Made by a program: the position numbers and the translations under genes
Source: a virus
Length of the DNA stretch: 64,000 bases
IMG/VR virus record: IMGVR_UViG_3300020202_000079
Span: 1 to 64,000 of that record
Direction: 5' to 3' (one strand)
The notes under the pieces: generated by a model
Databases searched by the model: none
Told to the model about the DNA's origin: nothing
The model's input: the letters and a program-made list of their open reading frames with translations, nothing else
Part shown: in pieces, positions 8,569 through 16,900 of the stretch
Layout of the letters: each line of letters opens with the position of its first letter
Numbering within the stretch: the first letter of the stretch is position 1

Positions 8569-9212
8569 TGTCGACCCTGGCGGTCACGACGCCCGCCACG
8601 TCGTTGGCCCTGCTCACGCCGGCCGAGCTGCGCGAGGCCGCCGGCGTCAGCGACAACAGCCAAGACGCCAAACTCGCCGCGCTCGGGCTTCGCATCGCGG
8701 CCGCAATCACGGCCGAATGCGGTGTCGCAGTCGGAGCAGGGGCGGCACCGACGCTCCGACGCGAGACGCTGACCCAGACGATGCGTTGCGTCGGGGCAAA
8801 GCAGATCGAGCTCGCCCGGCGGCATGAGGTATCGATCACGAGCGTCGTGGCCGATCTGGAGACGCTGACAACCGACGATTATGTGGTCGACCCCGAATCC
8901 GGGCTGCTGACACGGCTCAGCAGCGACTTGCCGATCAATTGGTGCGCGAACAAGGTCACCGTGGTGTACGCCGCCGGCTTCGACGAAGTGCCGCCTGACC
9001 TGAAGATGGCCGCTATGGATTTTGTGCGGCTGGCCTGGGCTGAATCACGTCGCGACCCTGCCTTGCGCGGTGAAGTCGTGGACATCCCTGACGTTCGTCG
9101 GGTGGAAAAGACTTGGTGGGTCGGATCGGTGCCGGGGTCCTCGCATGAGGGTGCGGTGCCGGACATCGTCGCCGGACAACTCGCACGATTCCGCAATTTG
9201 GTGTTTGCCTGA
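8565..9212 (+). CDS. Head-tail connector (gp6-like)
   Basis: This 215-residue protein resembles gp6-type head-tail connectors, which form a ring below the portal. An N-terminal helix pair (TPAELREAAGVSDNSQDAKL, then LGLRIAAAITAECGV) matches the start of such proteins. A beta segment with YVVDPESGLLTRL and VTVVYAAGFDEVPPDLKMAA follows, the usual Y-x-A-G-F-x-x-V-P-x-D-L-x-x-A signature of the family. It is coupled to both neighbours by overlapping start/stop codons. The family call is fairly secure from the C-terminal signature and gene order. Confidence 0.75.
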   Translation: MMSTLAVTTPATSLALLTPAELREAAGVSDNSQDAKLAALGLRIAAAITAECGVAVGAGAAPTLRRETLTQTMRCVGAKQIELARRHEVSITSVVADLETLTTDDYVVDPESGLLTRLSSDLPINWCANKVTVVYAAGFDEVPPDLKMAAMDFVRLAWAESRRDPALRGEVVDIPDVRRVEKTWWVGSVPGSSHEGAVPDIVAGQLARFRNLVFA

Positions 9213-9616
9213 TGGAAAATCCCGGCATCTATTCGCTTGGCGACTTCACGATCACCGCGGCCGGCACGCAGATAGGCACCGTGGTCGACGACCTGGCGGG
9301 TGTGGCCGAGCTCGACGCGCAGCTGCGGCTTGCCTATGGCAGCGGCGGTACGGCGGTGAAGGCCTATCTGCAGTCTTCACTCGATCAGGGCACGACCTGG
9401 TTCGACCTGTTGTGCTTCACCGCCACTACGGCGGGCAAGACGCGGGCGCGGCGGCTGAAGCCGGACGGCAACGAACTGACACCGACCGATGGCGCGTTGG
9501 CTGACGACACGGTCGCGGCCGGCATCGTGCTCGGCGACCGCTTCCGGCTGAAGGTCGTTTCGACCGGCACCTATGCCGGGAGCACCGTGCTTTCGGCGCG
9601 GGTGCACGCGCGGTGA
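9212..9616 (+). CDS. Hypothetical neck-region beta protein
   Basis: This 134-residue protein starts on the last base of the connector stop codon and overlaps the next gene. The sequence alternates strand-forming stretches (YSLGDFTITAAGTQIGTV, FRLKVVSTGTYAGSTVL) without charged helices, suggesting a small beta-barrel or sandwich. In this position between connector and head-closure genes it is probably a virion component. No family was recognised. Confidence 0.55.
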   Translation: MENPGIYSLGDFTITAAGTQIGTVVDDLAGVAELDAQLRLAYGSGGTAVKAYLQSSLDQGTTWFDLLCFTATTAGKTRARRLKPDGNELTPTDGALADDTVAAGIVLGDRFRLKVVSTGTYAGSTVLSARVHAR

Positions 9617-9972
9617 TAACGCCGGCCGAGCTGATCGCCGATCTCGATGCGGCTCTGGAAGAGGGCGGGAACACGGTCACCCTCCGGCGGCTGACGCTTG
9701 GGCCCGGCGGCACGCAGATACCATTCGATGCCGAAGGCCTCCCGGCGTCTGTCCGGCCGCTGAAGCCGGAAGAGCTCGTCGGCGGCATCGATCAGACCTG
9801 GTCGAAGGTTGTTCTCAGCCCGACCGGGATCAACGCCGCACAGTGGCCGCTGCCGATCCGCAAGGGCGACAAGATCGTCGAGACGAGCGGCAAGATCCGC
9901 AACATCGAGTTCCCGGGGCACATCTCGGTACAGGACGTGTTGGTCCGGATCGAACTGATGGTTGGAGGATGA
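9613..9972 (+). CDS. Head-closure / head-tail joining protein
   Basis: This 119-residue protein uses a GTG start that overlaps the previous stop. It contains a beta-rich core with TVTLRRLTLGPGGTQIPFD near the start and a KGDKIVETSGKIRNIEF segment. The pattern of a small barrel with a G-D-K-I turn is typical of head-closure (gpFII/gp16-like) proteins that seal the portal after packaging. The position after the gp6-like connector and before the gp10-like gene supports this. The specific family is not certain. Confidence 0.6.
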   Translation: MITPAELIADLDAALEEGGNTVTLRRLTLGPGGTQIPFDAEGLPASVRPLKPEELVGGIDQTWSKVVLSPTGINAAQWPLPIRKGDKIVETSGKIRNIEFPGHISVQDVLVRIELMVGG

Positions 9973-10187
9973 TGATTCGGTTGCGCTCTCACTCCAACAG
10001 GGCCCGAACGGATCGTTGCGGCCTGCGCAGCATGCCGTCGCGGTACTTTGATGACCGGGGCCTCAAGAGCGTTGCCGGCGGGGCGGCACGGCACAGCCGC
10101 AGGCTACCCTTCGTTGGGCTGAAGGCGAGGTTGCGCGGTTGGCATTTCACGCCCTGGGCGCGGCCGTGGGTCGCGCAGCGCTTCTGA
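9969..10187 (+). CDS. Small highly basic hypothetical protein
   Basis: A 72-codon reading frame starts at ATG 9969 inside the end of the head-closure gene (ATGATG overlap) and stops exactly one base before the next gene. The product is very arginine-rich (opening IRLRSHSNRARTDRCG, ending WHFTPWARPWVAQRF). The tight packing between neighbours supports a real gene, but the composition could also be that of a spurious frame in GC-rich DNA. No function is assigned. Confidence 0.4.
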   Translation: MMIRLRSHSNRARTDRCGLRSMPSRYFDDRGLKSVAGGAARHSRRLPFVGLKARLRGWHFTPWARPWVAQRF

Positions 10188-10814
10188 ATGTCCCGCTTCG
10201 AGACGTTCGATCGCGACATCAGGCTCGCGACGGAAGGGATTTCGCAAGACGCGATCAGCGCCGAGCTCGCCAAGCTGGCGAAGGCCGAGCTCGCCCAGGT
10301 GATTGCGTCGGGTGTTGCGTCGCGGCGGTACCGGACATTCGTCAACGGCCGCGAGGGTGCGGCCGAGGAGAGCGTCAGCGCACCGGGCCCGATCGTCTAC
10401 GACTTCATCTGGTGGTCGGTCGTCGTCATCGCTGCGCTTGCCGAATTGCAGCGGTTCGCGCCGGTCAAGTCGGGCCGGTACCGCTCTTCCTTCGTGGTGC
10501 TGGCGAACCGCGTGCCGGTAGCGGATTTCGAGAGCATCCCCGCCGAGGCCGAGGTCGTGGTGACGAATGTGCGGCCTTACACCCGGAAGATCCAGCAGAC
10601 CGTCGTGCCGCTGTTCCACCGGGCCCGCTCGGGCGTGCTGAGGAAGATGGGCAGCAATCTGGTGAGCTGCCGTGTCGAGTTCCTCGACCTGCCACAGGGG
10701 ATCCATCCGCAGGTGCCCTACATCCTGCGCGGGCCGACACGCTCGCGCCGCGCGGACCGGCAGCCTGGGCAGCGGATCACCTATCCGTCGCTGGTGATGA
10801 GGATGATTGACTGA
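10188..10814 (+). CDS. Neck / tail-completion protein (HK97 gp10-like position)
   Basis: This 208-residue protein lies where gp10-like neck or tail-completion genes are found, between head closure and tail terminator. An N-terminal helical region (ISAELAKLAKAELAQVI) is followed by a motif LQRFAPVKSGRYRSSFVVLAN, which matches the P-V-x-T/S-G-x-L/Y-R-x-S pattern of HK97-gp10-like proteins. The C-terminal third is basic and arginine-rich. The gp10-like motif makes the role plausible, though the protein is longer than typical members. Confidence 0.6.
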   Translation: MSRFETFDRDIRLATEGISQDAISAELAKLAKAELAQVIASGVASRRYRTFVNGREGAAEESVSAPGPIVYDFIWWSVVVIAALAELQRFAPVKSGRYRSSFVVLANRVPVADFESIPAEAEVVVTNVRPYTRKIQQTVVPLFHRARSGVLRKMGSNLVSCRVEFLDLPQGIHPQVPYILRGPTRSRRADRQPGQRITYPSLVMRMID

Positions 10815-10818
10815 GCGG

Positions 10819-10942
10819 CGGGTGTCTCACCCGCTCTCCCATGCCCCAGTCAGGGATAGCCACAAGCAGGTACCGTATGGGCCCGAGGGCACCCACCGCT
10901 TTCGCAGCGCCGCAAGCAGCCCCGACGCTTCACGAGCGTCGG
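10819..10942 (+). other. Intergenic gap with two perfect hairpins
   Basis: The 163-bp gap before the tail terminator gene holds two perfect stem-loops. One at 10819-10835 has the stem GCGGGTG/CACCCGC and loop TCT. The other at 10922-10942 has the stem CCGACGCT/AGCGTCGG and loop TCACG. Neither has a U-tract. They may be RNA-processing or attenuation structures separating head and tail transcripts. No small gene is convincing here. Confidence 0.4.
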
Positions 10943-10977
10943 CATAACGCTCAGCCGAGCAACGGATAGCACAGCAT

Positions 10978-11394
10978 ATGTCCAGCCCGGAAGCCTTTAG
11001 CGGCATCGAGACCTATCTGACAGCGAACTGGACGGCGACGCCGCTGGTCTTCGAGAATCCGCAGGATCCGACACCGGCCGACCAACCTGCGCATTTTCTT
11101 TTTGTGGAGATCGTCGGCAACGCCTTTGACCAGGTATCGATCGGTGCGGACCCGACGATTTCAAACCGCTGGCGGGAGTGGGGTCAGATATTCCTGCACG
11201 TGATGACGAAGAACGGCATCGGCAGCCGCCAGGCGCGCGTCTTTGCCAAGCAGGCCCTCGACCTCTTCCGCGGCAATGAGGACGCCGGCATCCGCCCGCG
11301 CGGCATGTCTATCGGCGCCGGGGAGCCGGGCGTGCCGATCGCCAACTACTTCGCCATGACCGCAATCGTCGACTTCGAGAAGGATCACGACTGA
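10978..11394 (+). CDS. Tail terminator protein (DUF4128-like)
   Basis: The 138-residue protein resembles tail terminators, which cap the tail tube and join it to the head. It has the expected layout: an N-terminal helix and TATPLVFENPQDPTPAD segment, then FLFVEIVGN, a QIFLHVMTKNGIGSRQAR strand-helix and a final YFAMTAIVDFEKD strand. This is the DUF4128 pattern (W-x-x-T-P-V-x-F-x-N ... G-x-x-R-x-x-x-A). It sits directly ahead of the tail tube gene. Confidence 0.7.
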   Translation: MSSPEAFSGIETYLTANWTATPLVFENPQDPTPADQPAHFLFVEIVGNAFDQVSIGADPTISNRWREWGQIFLHVMTKNGIGSRQARVFAKQALDLFRGNEDAGIRPRGMSIGAGEPGVPIANYFAMTAIVDFEKDHD

Positions 11395-11570
11395 TGAGCG
11401 CAACCGTCGCCAAAGCGTTCAAGAGTGCACAGTGCAAGTTCTTGCCCGGCGCCCCGGTCTCTCCGGCCGATGATCTCTCGCCGCACGACTATACCGACCT
11501 AGTGAAACGCGGCTTCATCGTCGAGGCGAAAGCCGAGCCGTCTCCGAAATCCGGCCGCCGCACCACCTAA
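11394..11570 (+). CDS. Small hypothetical tail-region protein
   Basis: A 58-codon gene begins on the last base of the tail terminator stop (TGATG). The product starts MSATVAKAFKSAQCKFLPG, contains LSPHDYTDLVKRGFIVEA and ends in a short basic tail. Short proteins with the same K-x-F-x-x-A ... L-V-x-R-G-x-V layout commonly lie beside head-tail connector or tail tube genes. Function is unknown. Coupled translation supports it as real. Confidence 0.6.
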   Translation: MSATVAKAFKSAQCKFLPGAPVSPADDLSPHDYTDLVKRGFIVEAKAEPSPKSGRRTT

Positions 11571-11650
11571 ACCACCCCCCTCCCTTTCCTTCCTCGTGAT
11601 GACCACCCGCCCGGTCGCGCCAGGCGGCTATCAGCCAATGGAGTGACGCC

Positions 11651-13114
11651 ATGACCGATTCAAACCGGCTTCGCCTGACCACCGTGCGCGAGACGACGCT
11701 CGGCACAACGCCCGGCTCGCCGCGCTTCCGTACCGCCCGCATCACCGGCGAAAGCCTCGGCTTCGAGCCGGTATTCGTCCAGTCGGCCGAGCTTCGGTCG
11801 GACCGCATGAACGCCGATCCGATCAAGGTGAACGAGACCAACCAGGGCGGCATCAATTTCGAGCTCTCTTTCCCGGTCGACGACAGCCCGTTCAGCGACC
11901 TGATCCGCTCGGCGATGTTCTCGACCTGGGTCAACTCGCCGGTGCGCGACAATGACGGCACGGCCGACAGCGTCATCACCGCCGTCACGGCTGCGTCGGA
12001 CACCTACACGGTCACCACCGGGGCCGCCTTCGTCGAGGGCCAGCTCGTGCGGGCGACCGGCTTCACCAATGCCGGCAACAACTTGATCTTCCGCGCGCAG
12101 TCAGGATCCGGGGCGACTTCGGTCGTGGCGCCGGCGTCGCCCGGACTGACCGACGAAACCGCCCCCCCGGCGACGGCCCGGCTGAAAGTGGTGGGCTTCC
12201 AGGGGGCTTCGGGCGACATCACCGCGACCTCGACCGGGCTCGGCTCGACGGCGCTCGATTTCACCACGCTCGGCCTCGCCGTCGGCATGTGGGTGAAGAT
12301 CGGCGGCACCGCAGCGGGCGACAAATTCGCAACCGCGGCCTGCAACGACTGGGCGCGCGTCACGGCGATCGCCGCCACGGCGCTCACGCTCGACAATCTG
12401 CCGTCCGGCTGGACGACGGACAGCGGCTCCTCGAAGACCATCAAGGTGTGGTTCGGCGACTACATCAAGAACGGCACCACCCGCACCTCGCTGTCGATCG
12501 AGCGTGGCTTCATGGGGCAGGCGACCCCGACCTACGTGCTGCAGCGCGGCATGGTCGCCGGCCAGTGGGACACCTCCTACCAGACCGAGCAGATCGTCAC
12601 CGGATCGTTCAACATGCAGGGCCTGACCGGCGCGCAGGACACCACCTCGCAGGATGCGTCGCCGGATGCGGCGACAACCAACGCGATCATGTCAGCGAAC
12701 GTCAATGTCGGGCGGATCGCGGAATCCGGCGTCGCGGTCGCCTCGCCGAACTTCATCCGCAGCGCGTCGATCTCGATGAACAACAATCTGAGGATGATCA
12801 CGGGGGTCGGCAGCGTCGGTGCCGTCGACATCGGCGTCGGGGAATGTGCCGTCACGATCAACCTCGAGACCTATTTCGGCTCGAATGCGCTGTACACGAA
12901 GCTGCTCGCCGGCACGGTGGGCAATATCAACATCCGCACCCAGAAAGACAGCCAGGCGGTGATCGACGCCGTGCCGCGGGTGACCTTCACCGGCGGTGCG
13001 CCGTCGGCCGGGGCGAAGAACCAGGATGTGATGCTGCCGCTGGCCGGCATGGCCAGCTACGACAGCCTCACTGGCGCGCATCGCATCGTCAACCGCCTCG
13101 AATATTACGAGTGA
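11651..13114 (+). CDS. Major tail tube protein
   Basis: The 487-residue protein polymerises into the tail tube. It opens with RLRLTTVRETTLGTTPGSP followed by ITGESLGFEPVFVQSAELRS, the characteristic start of Phage_tail_3/TTP-like tube proteins with the E-S-L x-x-x-x x-x-x-x-S-x-E-L-R pattern. It is much longer than minimal tube proteins (about 150-250 residues). Additional Ig-like beta domains are suggested by repeated GAFVEGQLVRATGF- and GLAVGMWVKIGG-type segments (roughly residues 105-260). A TLSIERGF-type strand marks the return of the core. It lies ahead of the chaperone frameshift pair and tape measure, as expected. Confidence 0.8.
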   Translation: MTDSNRLRLTTVRETTLGTTPGSPRFRTARITGESLGFEPVFVQSAELRSDRMNADPIKVNETNQGGINFELSFPVDDSPFSDLIRSAMFSTWVNSPVRDNDGTADSVITAVTAASDTYTVTTGAAFVEGQLVRATGFTNAGNNLIFRAQSGSGATSVVAPASPGLTDETAPPATARLKVVGFQGASGDITATSTGLGSTALDFTTLGLAVGMWVKIGGTAAGDKFATAACNDWARVTAIAATALTLDNLPSGWTTDSGSSKTIKVWFGDYIKNGTTRTSLSIERGFMGQATPTYVLQRGMVAGQWDTSYQTEQIVTGSFNMQGLTGAQDTTSQDASPDAATTNAIMSANVNVGRIAESGVAVASPNFIRSASISMNNNLRMITGVGSVGAVDIGVGECAVTINLETYFGSNALYTKLLAGTVGNINIRTQKDSQAVIDAVPRVTFTGGAPSAGAKNQDVMLPLAGMASYDSLTGAHRIVNRLEYYE

Positions 13115-13207
13115 TTGGCGTCTCCGCCGACACGGGTCAGGTTTCGGCCGAAAGGGCGGGCGGCATGTCGGGGCCGCTCGCCTCCTTCCGACAAAGGGAA
13201 AATCACC

Positions 13208-13606
13208 ATGACCGTAAAGCTTTCCTCGCTGAAGGCGGACCTTGTGCGCGAGAGCGTCGGCGACTGGGTCCCATATCCCCAGTGGCCCGGCGTGCGCTTT
13301 CGTGTCTCCTCGCTCAACAAGCCAGAATACGTAACGGCGCGAGACAGCCTGATGCAGCGGCTCGCGCGCACGAAGTCCGACGCTGCCGTCGAGTTCGGTC
13401 GCCTCTATGCCGAGCACATCCTGCATGAATGGGACGGGCTCGACGAAGCCTATACTCCCGAACTTGCCCACCACACGCTGACCAATCCGGAGTTTCGCGA
13501 AGTGGTGCGTGCTGTCGAATGGTGCGCCTCGCGCCTTGCCGAGCTCAACCTCGAGTTCGTGGAGAAGACGGGAAAAAACTCCGCGCCGCCCTCCGGTGGC
13601 GGCTAG
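13208..13606 (+). CDS. Tail assembly chaperone, short form (G-like)
   Basis: This 132-residue frame is the upstream half of a tail assembly chaperone pair. It starts at ATG 13208 with a nearby GGGAAAATC, rather than at in-frame codons farther upstream that overlap no Shine-Dalgarno. The sequence is acidic and helical (FRVSSLNKPEYVTARDSL). Near its end it carries the slippery heptamer AAAAAAC in the correct phase at 13573-13579. Ribosomes that do not slip end at 13606 and make this short form. Its place between tail tube and tape measure is diagnostic. Confidence 0.8.
   Translation: MTVKLSSLKADLVRESVGDWVPYPQWPGVRFRVSSLNKPEYVTARDSLMQRLARTKSDAAVEFGRLYAEHILHEWDGLDEAYTPELAHHTLTNPEFREVVRAVEWCASRLAELNLEFVEKTGKNSAPPSGGG
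13573..13579 (+). promoter_or_regulatory. Programmed -1 frameshift slippery site (A AAA AAC)
   Basis: The heptamer AAAAAAC lies in zero-frame phase as A AAA AAC (codons GGA-AAA-AAC of the short chaperone). It is the canonical X-XXY-YYZ signal. A shift of -1 here moves reading into the overlapping frame that is open from 13579 to 13944 and produces a G-GT fusion. GC-rich sequence directly downstream may provide a stimulatory structure. Confidence 0.8.
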
Positions 13607-13944
13607 AGGGGCAAAAGACTGCGGCCTGGCTCAGTCGGCTCGCCGAGGAACATCCAGACGAGATCACCGTTGACGCCCGCCCCGAACCGCCGCCCGATCA
13701 GGAGCGCTGGCATGACCTTTACTGGCGCGCCTGGGACATGCTTCGCTTCGACCGGCAGTACGGGGCCATGGGCGGCCAATCTCCGATCCTCTTCACGGCA
13801 ATCGACTGCTACGCGCACCGGTACGGCATCGAGGGCGAGGAGTTCGACATCTTTCGCCACCTGCTCACAGCGATCGACACGGAATGGCTTCTGTGGGCGG
13901 CGGAGCGGGAGAAGGAAGAGGCGGCGCGCAGGCGGCCTCGATAG
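13579..13944 (+). CDS. Tail assembly chaperone, -1 frameshift extension (GT-like)
   Basis: This is the T half of the G-GT chaperone, translated only after the -1 shift at 13573-13579. It adds 121 residues to the first 124 codons of the short form, giving a fusion of about 245 residues. The extension is coherent protein (TAAWLSRLAEEHPDEITVD, EFDIFRHLLTAIDTEWLLW) and has no ribosome-binding site or reasonable start of its own, which supports frameshifting over independent initiation. In lambda the equivalent GT protein recruits the tube protein onto the tape measure. The gene ends 24 bp before the tape measure start. Confidence 0.75.
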   Translation, partial: LRAALRWRLEGQKTAAWLSRLAEEHPDEITVDARPEPPPDQERWHDLYWRAWDMLRFDRQYGAMGGQSPILFTAIDCYAHRYGIEGEEFDIFRHLLTAIDTEWLLWAAEREKEEAARRRPR

Positions 13945-13968
13945 CTCAAAATCCTGGACGGGGCCTAT

Positions 13969-16900
13969 ATGACTGTTTCCCTGCGGCAGCTGCGCGTCAG
14001 CGCCGACTTCGACGCTTCGAAATATGTTGCTGGCATGGCAGCGAAGGTGTCGGCCGACAAAGCCGGCGCCGCGTCGAGCCGCGAAGTCGGTGATGCGATC
14101 ACAACGACCGACCAGAAAGCCCAGCGCTTGACCGGCGTCGAGCGGCTGTCACGGCAGTTCATCGTCGGTTATGGCGAGGCGCAGAGGTTCAACGCCGCGC
14201 TGATGAACATCGCCAAGGCGAGCAACGTCACCGAAACGTCCATGGCTCAGCTCGAGGCGCTGGTCGAGGGTGTGTATCGCAAGTTCGGACTGCAGGCGGA
14301 CGCGGCGCAGCTGGCCGCGGCCGGCTACCACAACGTCTCCTCGGCAATCGCCGCCGTCAACAGCCGATACGAAGCCCAAGCCGAAGGCGCGCGCAGGGCC
14401 GCCATCGCGGTCCAGCACCTCGCCGATGCGCAGCAGGCGCAGGCGCGCGTCAACGCCGCAACAGGCGTCAGGAGCGACTTCAACTCGCAAGCGCGGGCGG
14501 ACGATATTGCGGCCTACGGGGCCGAGCTCGACCGGCTGCGGGCAAAGTACAATCCTCTCTTCGCGGCGCAGCGGGGCTATCTCGCGACCTTGGAGGAAAT
14601 CCGCCAGGCTCATCGTGTCGGCGCCCTCTCAGCCACCGAGGCGGCGGATGCCATCCAGCGCCATAAGGCATCCTTCGCCAATCAGGTCCTGGCGCTCCGT
14701 GGGGTCGACCCGGCGGTCAGGACGGCTGCGAAAGGGACGGCGCTGGCCGCGCACGAGGTGAGCAACCTGTCGTTCCAGATGAACGATATGGCGATGATGC
14801 TCGCCTCCGGGCAGTCGCCCTTCACGCTGATGATGCAGCAGGGGACCCAGGTCGCTCAAATCATGGGCAAGCGCGGCCTGGGAGAAATCTTTCCGGCACT
14901 TGCGCAGGGGCTCGTCTCGCTGGTCACGCCGACCACCTTGTTCCTCGCCGGCATCACCGCGGCTGGCTATGCCGCCTACTATCTCTTCCGCTCGCTTTCG
15001 CCTGAGGTCGAGAAGCTCGACGGCATCCTGGCGCGGCATGAGGCTAATATCCGCCGCCTCGGACCGGCCTATGACGATGCGCGGGCCAGAGCTGAGGGCT
15101 ACGCCAGCGCAAGCGCGGCGACGATCAACCTGGTGAACGAAGGAGAGCTGGAAAAGGCCAAGCGACTGCTGATCGAACAGGTCGACGGGATCATCAGCGA
15201 CACGCGTGAACGGCTCCGCTATGGCTTCCGTGGCTTTTTCCCGGCGGAGGAGTTCAAGCCGTTTGAGAAATTGATTCAGAGCCTGCGTGAAAGCGCTCGC
15301 GACGGCACGCCAGAGATCAGGGCTTTTTCGGATGCCGTCACTGCGTTGGCCAAGGCCGATCCGAACCTCAAGCCTGCAGCCATCGAGATCCAGAATCTCG
15401 CCAAGGATGCGCTCGAAACCGCTTCGAGGCTTCCCGAGGTCGGCAAGCAGGTCGACGAGGTTGCCGGCGCGTTCGGGCGAATGAAGGCGGAAATCGACCG
15501 CGTTCCGAGCGCAGGGGTGCAGGACTATATAGGCACCCTGGCAACGGACCTGCGCGCGGGCCGGATCACCGCCGAGGAATTCCGGACGGCGCTCCTCAAC
15601 CTGTCCGGCGTCTCGCCGGATTTCTCCGGTGCCATCGCCAGCGTGTCAGGCCTCGCCGGGGAGCTGGAGCGGGCTCAACGGGCAGCGCTCGGCCTCGCGA
15701 ACACCACGCCCAGAACGAGCCGGCTCGGCACGATGGATCGCATGGTCGAGGGGTTCCGCGATGCGTTCGAGATGTGGCGGCGGTTCGGGGATGATGGCAG
15801 CAAGGGTTTCGACCCGGACAAGCCCGCGAAAATCAAAACGGGCAGCACCGCGAACGCCTATCGTGACTTGGTCAAGAGCGCGCAGGACCGGATTGATCAG
15901 ATGCGTCTCGAAGCCCAGCTGGTCGGCAAGACCGGCGTGGAAGCCGAGACCTTGCGCTTCGAGCTCGACCTGCTGCAGCGCGCCTACGACAAGGGCCGCA
16001 GGCCGACTGAGGCGCAGATAGCGCAGCTGAAGGAACTGGCCTCTAGCTACGCCGAGGTCGCCAGGAGCACCGCCGAGGCCCGGGCGACAGCGGATTTGCA
16101 CTTCGAGCGGGAGCAGCTCAGTCGAACCCGGCAGGAAAAGGAGGTCTATTCGCGCATCCGCCAACTCGGCCTGGACATCAAATCCGCCGAAGGCGAAAGG
16201 GTTGCGTTTGCCATTCGGCAAAACCAGCAGATCGAGCGCCAGCGCCACCAATACGAGGAAATCGCAGACGTCGTAGGCGACACCTTGGGCGATGCCTTCA
16301 CCGAAGTTTTCCTGGGTGGCATCAAGTCGTTCGATGACTTTGCCGAACACGTGGCTTCCGGCCTCGCGAGGCTCGGCGAGCAGAACCTCGCCAAGCTCTT
16401 CGACTTCTCGGCGGAAGGCATATGGGGCGGGGGCGGCGCCGCGAACGACAATCGCAAAGACCCATGGGCGGGGATGCGCGACGCCGTTGAGAAAGGTGCC
16501 TTTGCCGGCACGAGCAGCGGACAGGCTCCGCTCGTCGGCCTGTTCGAGTCGCTCGGAATGTCGGGCGCGGGCGCAGGCAAGGCCGCCGCCGGCGTCAGTG
16601 CTGGCCTTGGCGGGTTCGGCATGGGTTATCAGTCGCAAAATCCGGCGATGGGCGCGCTGGGCGGCGCATTGAGCGGCGCCGCCGCGGGAGCCCCCTTTGG
16701 CCCAATCGGTATTGCCGTCGGCGCCCTGATCGGTGGCGCTGCTGGTGGGTTGGGCGGCATTTTCGGCAACAGCCAGCAGAAGAAGAAGGATCAGCAGCAG
16801 GCGCGCGACAGCATCGAGCAGAGCCGCTCGACGATCGACACGCTCATCGACACGGGCATGGGCCGGGGCGTGGGCGGAATGGAGCAGACTTTCCGCGATT

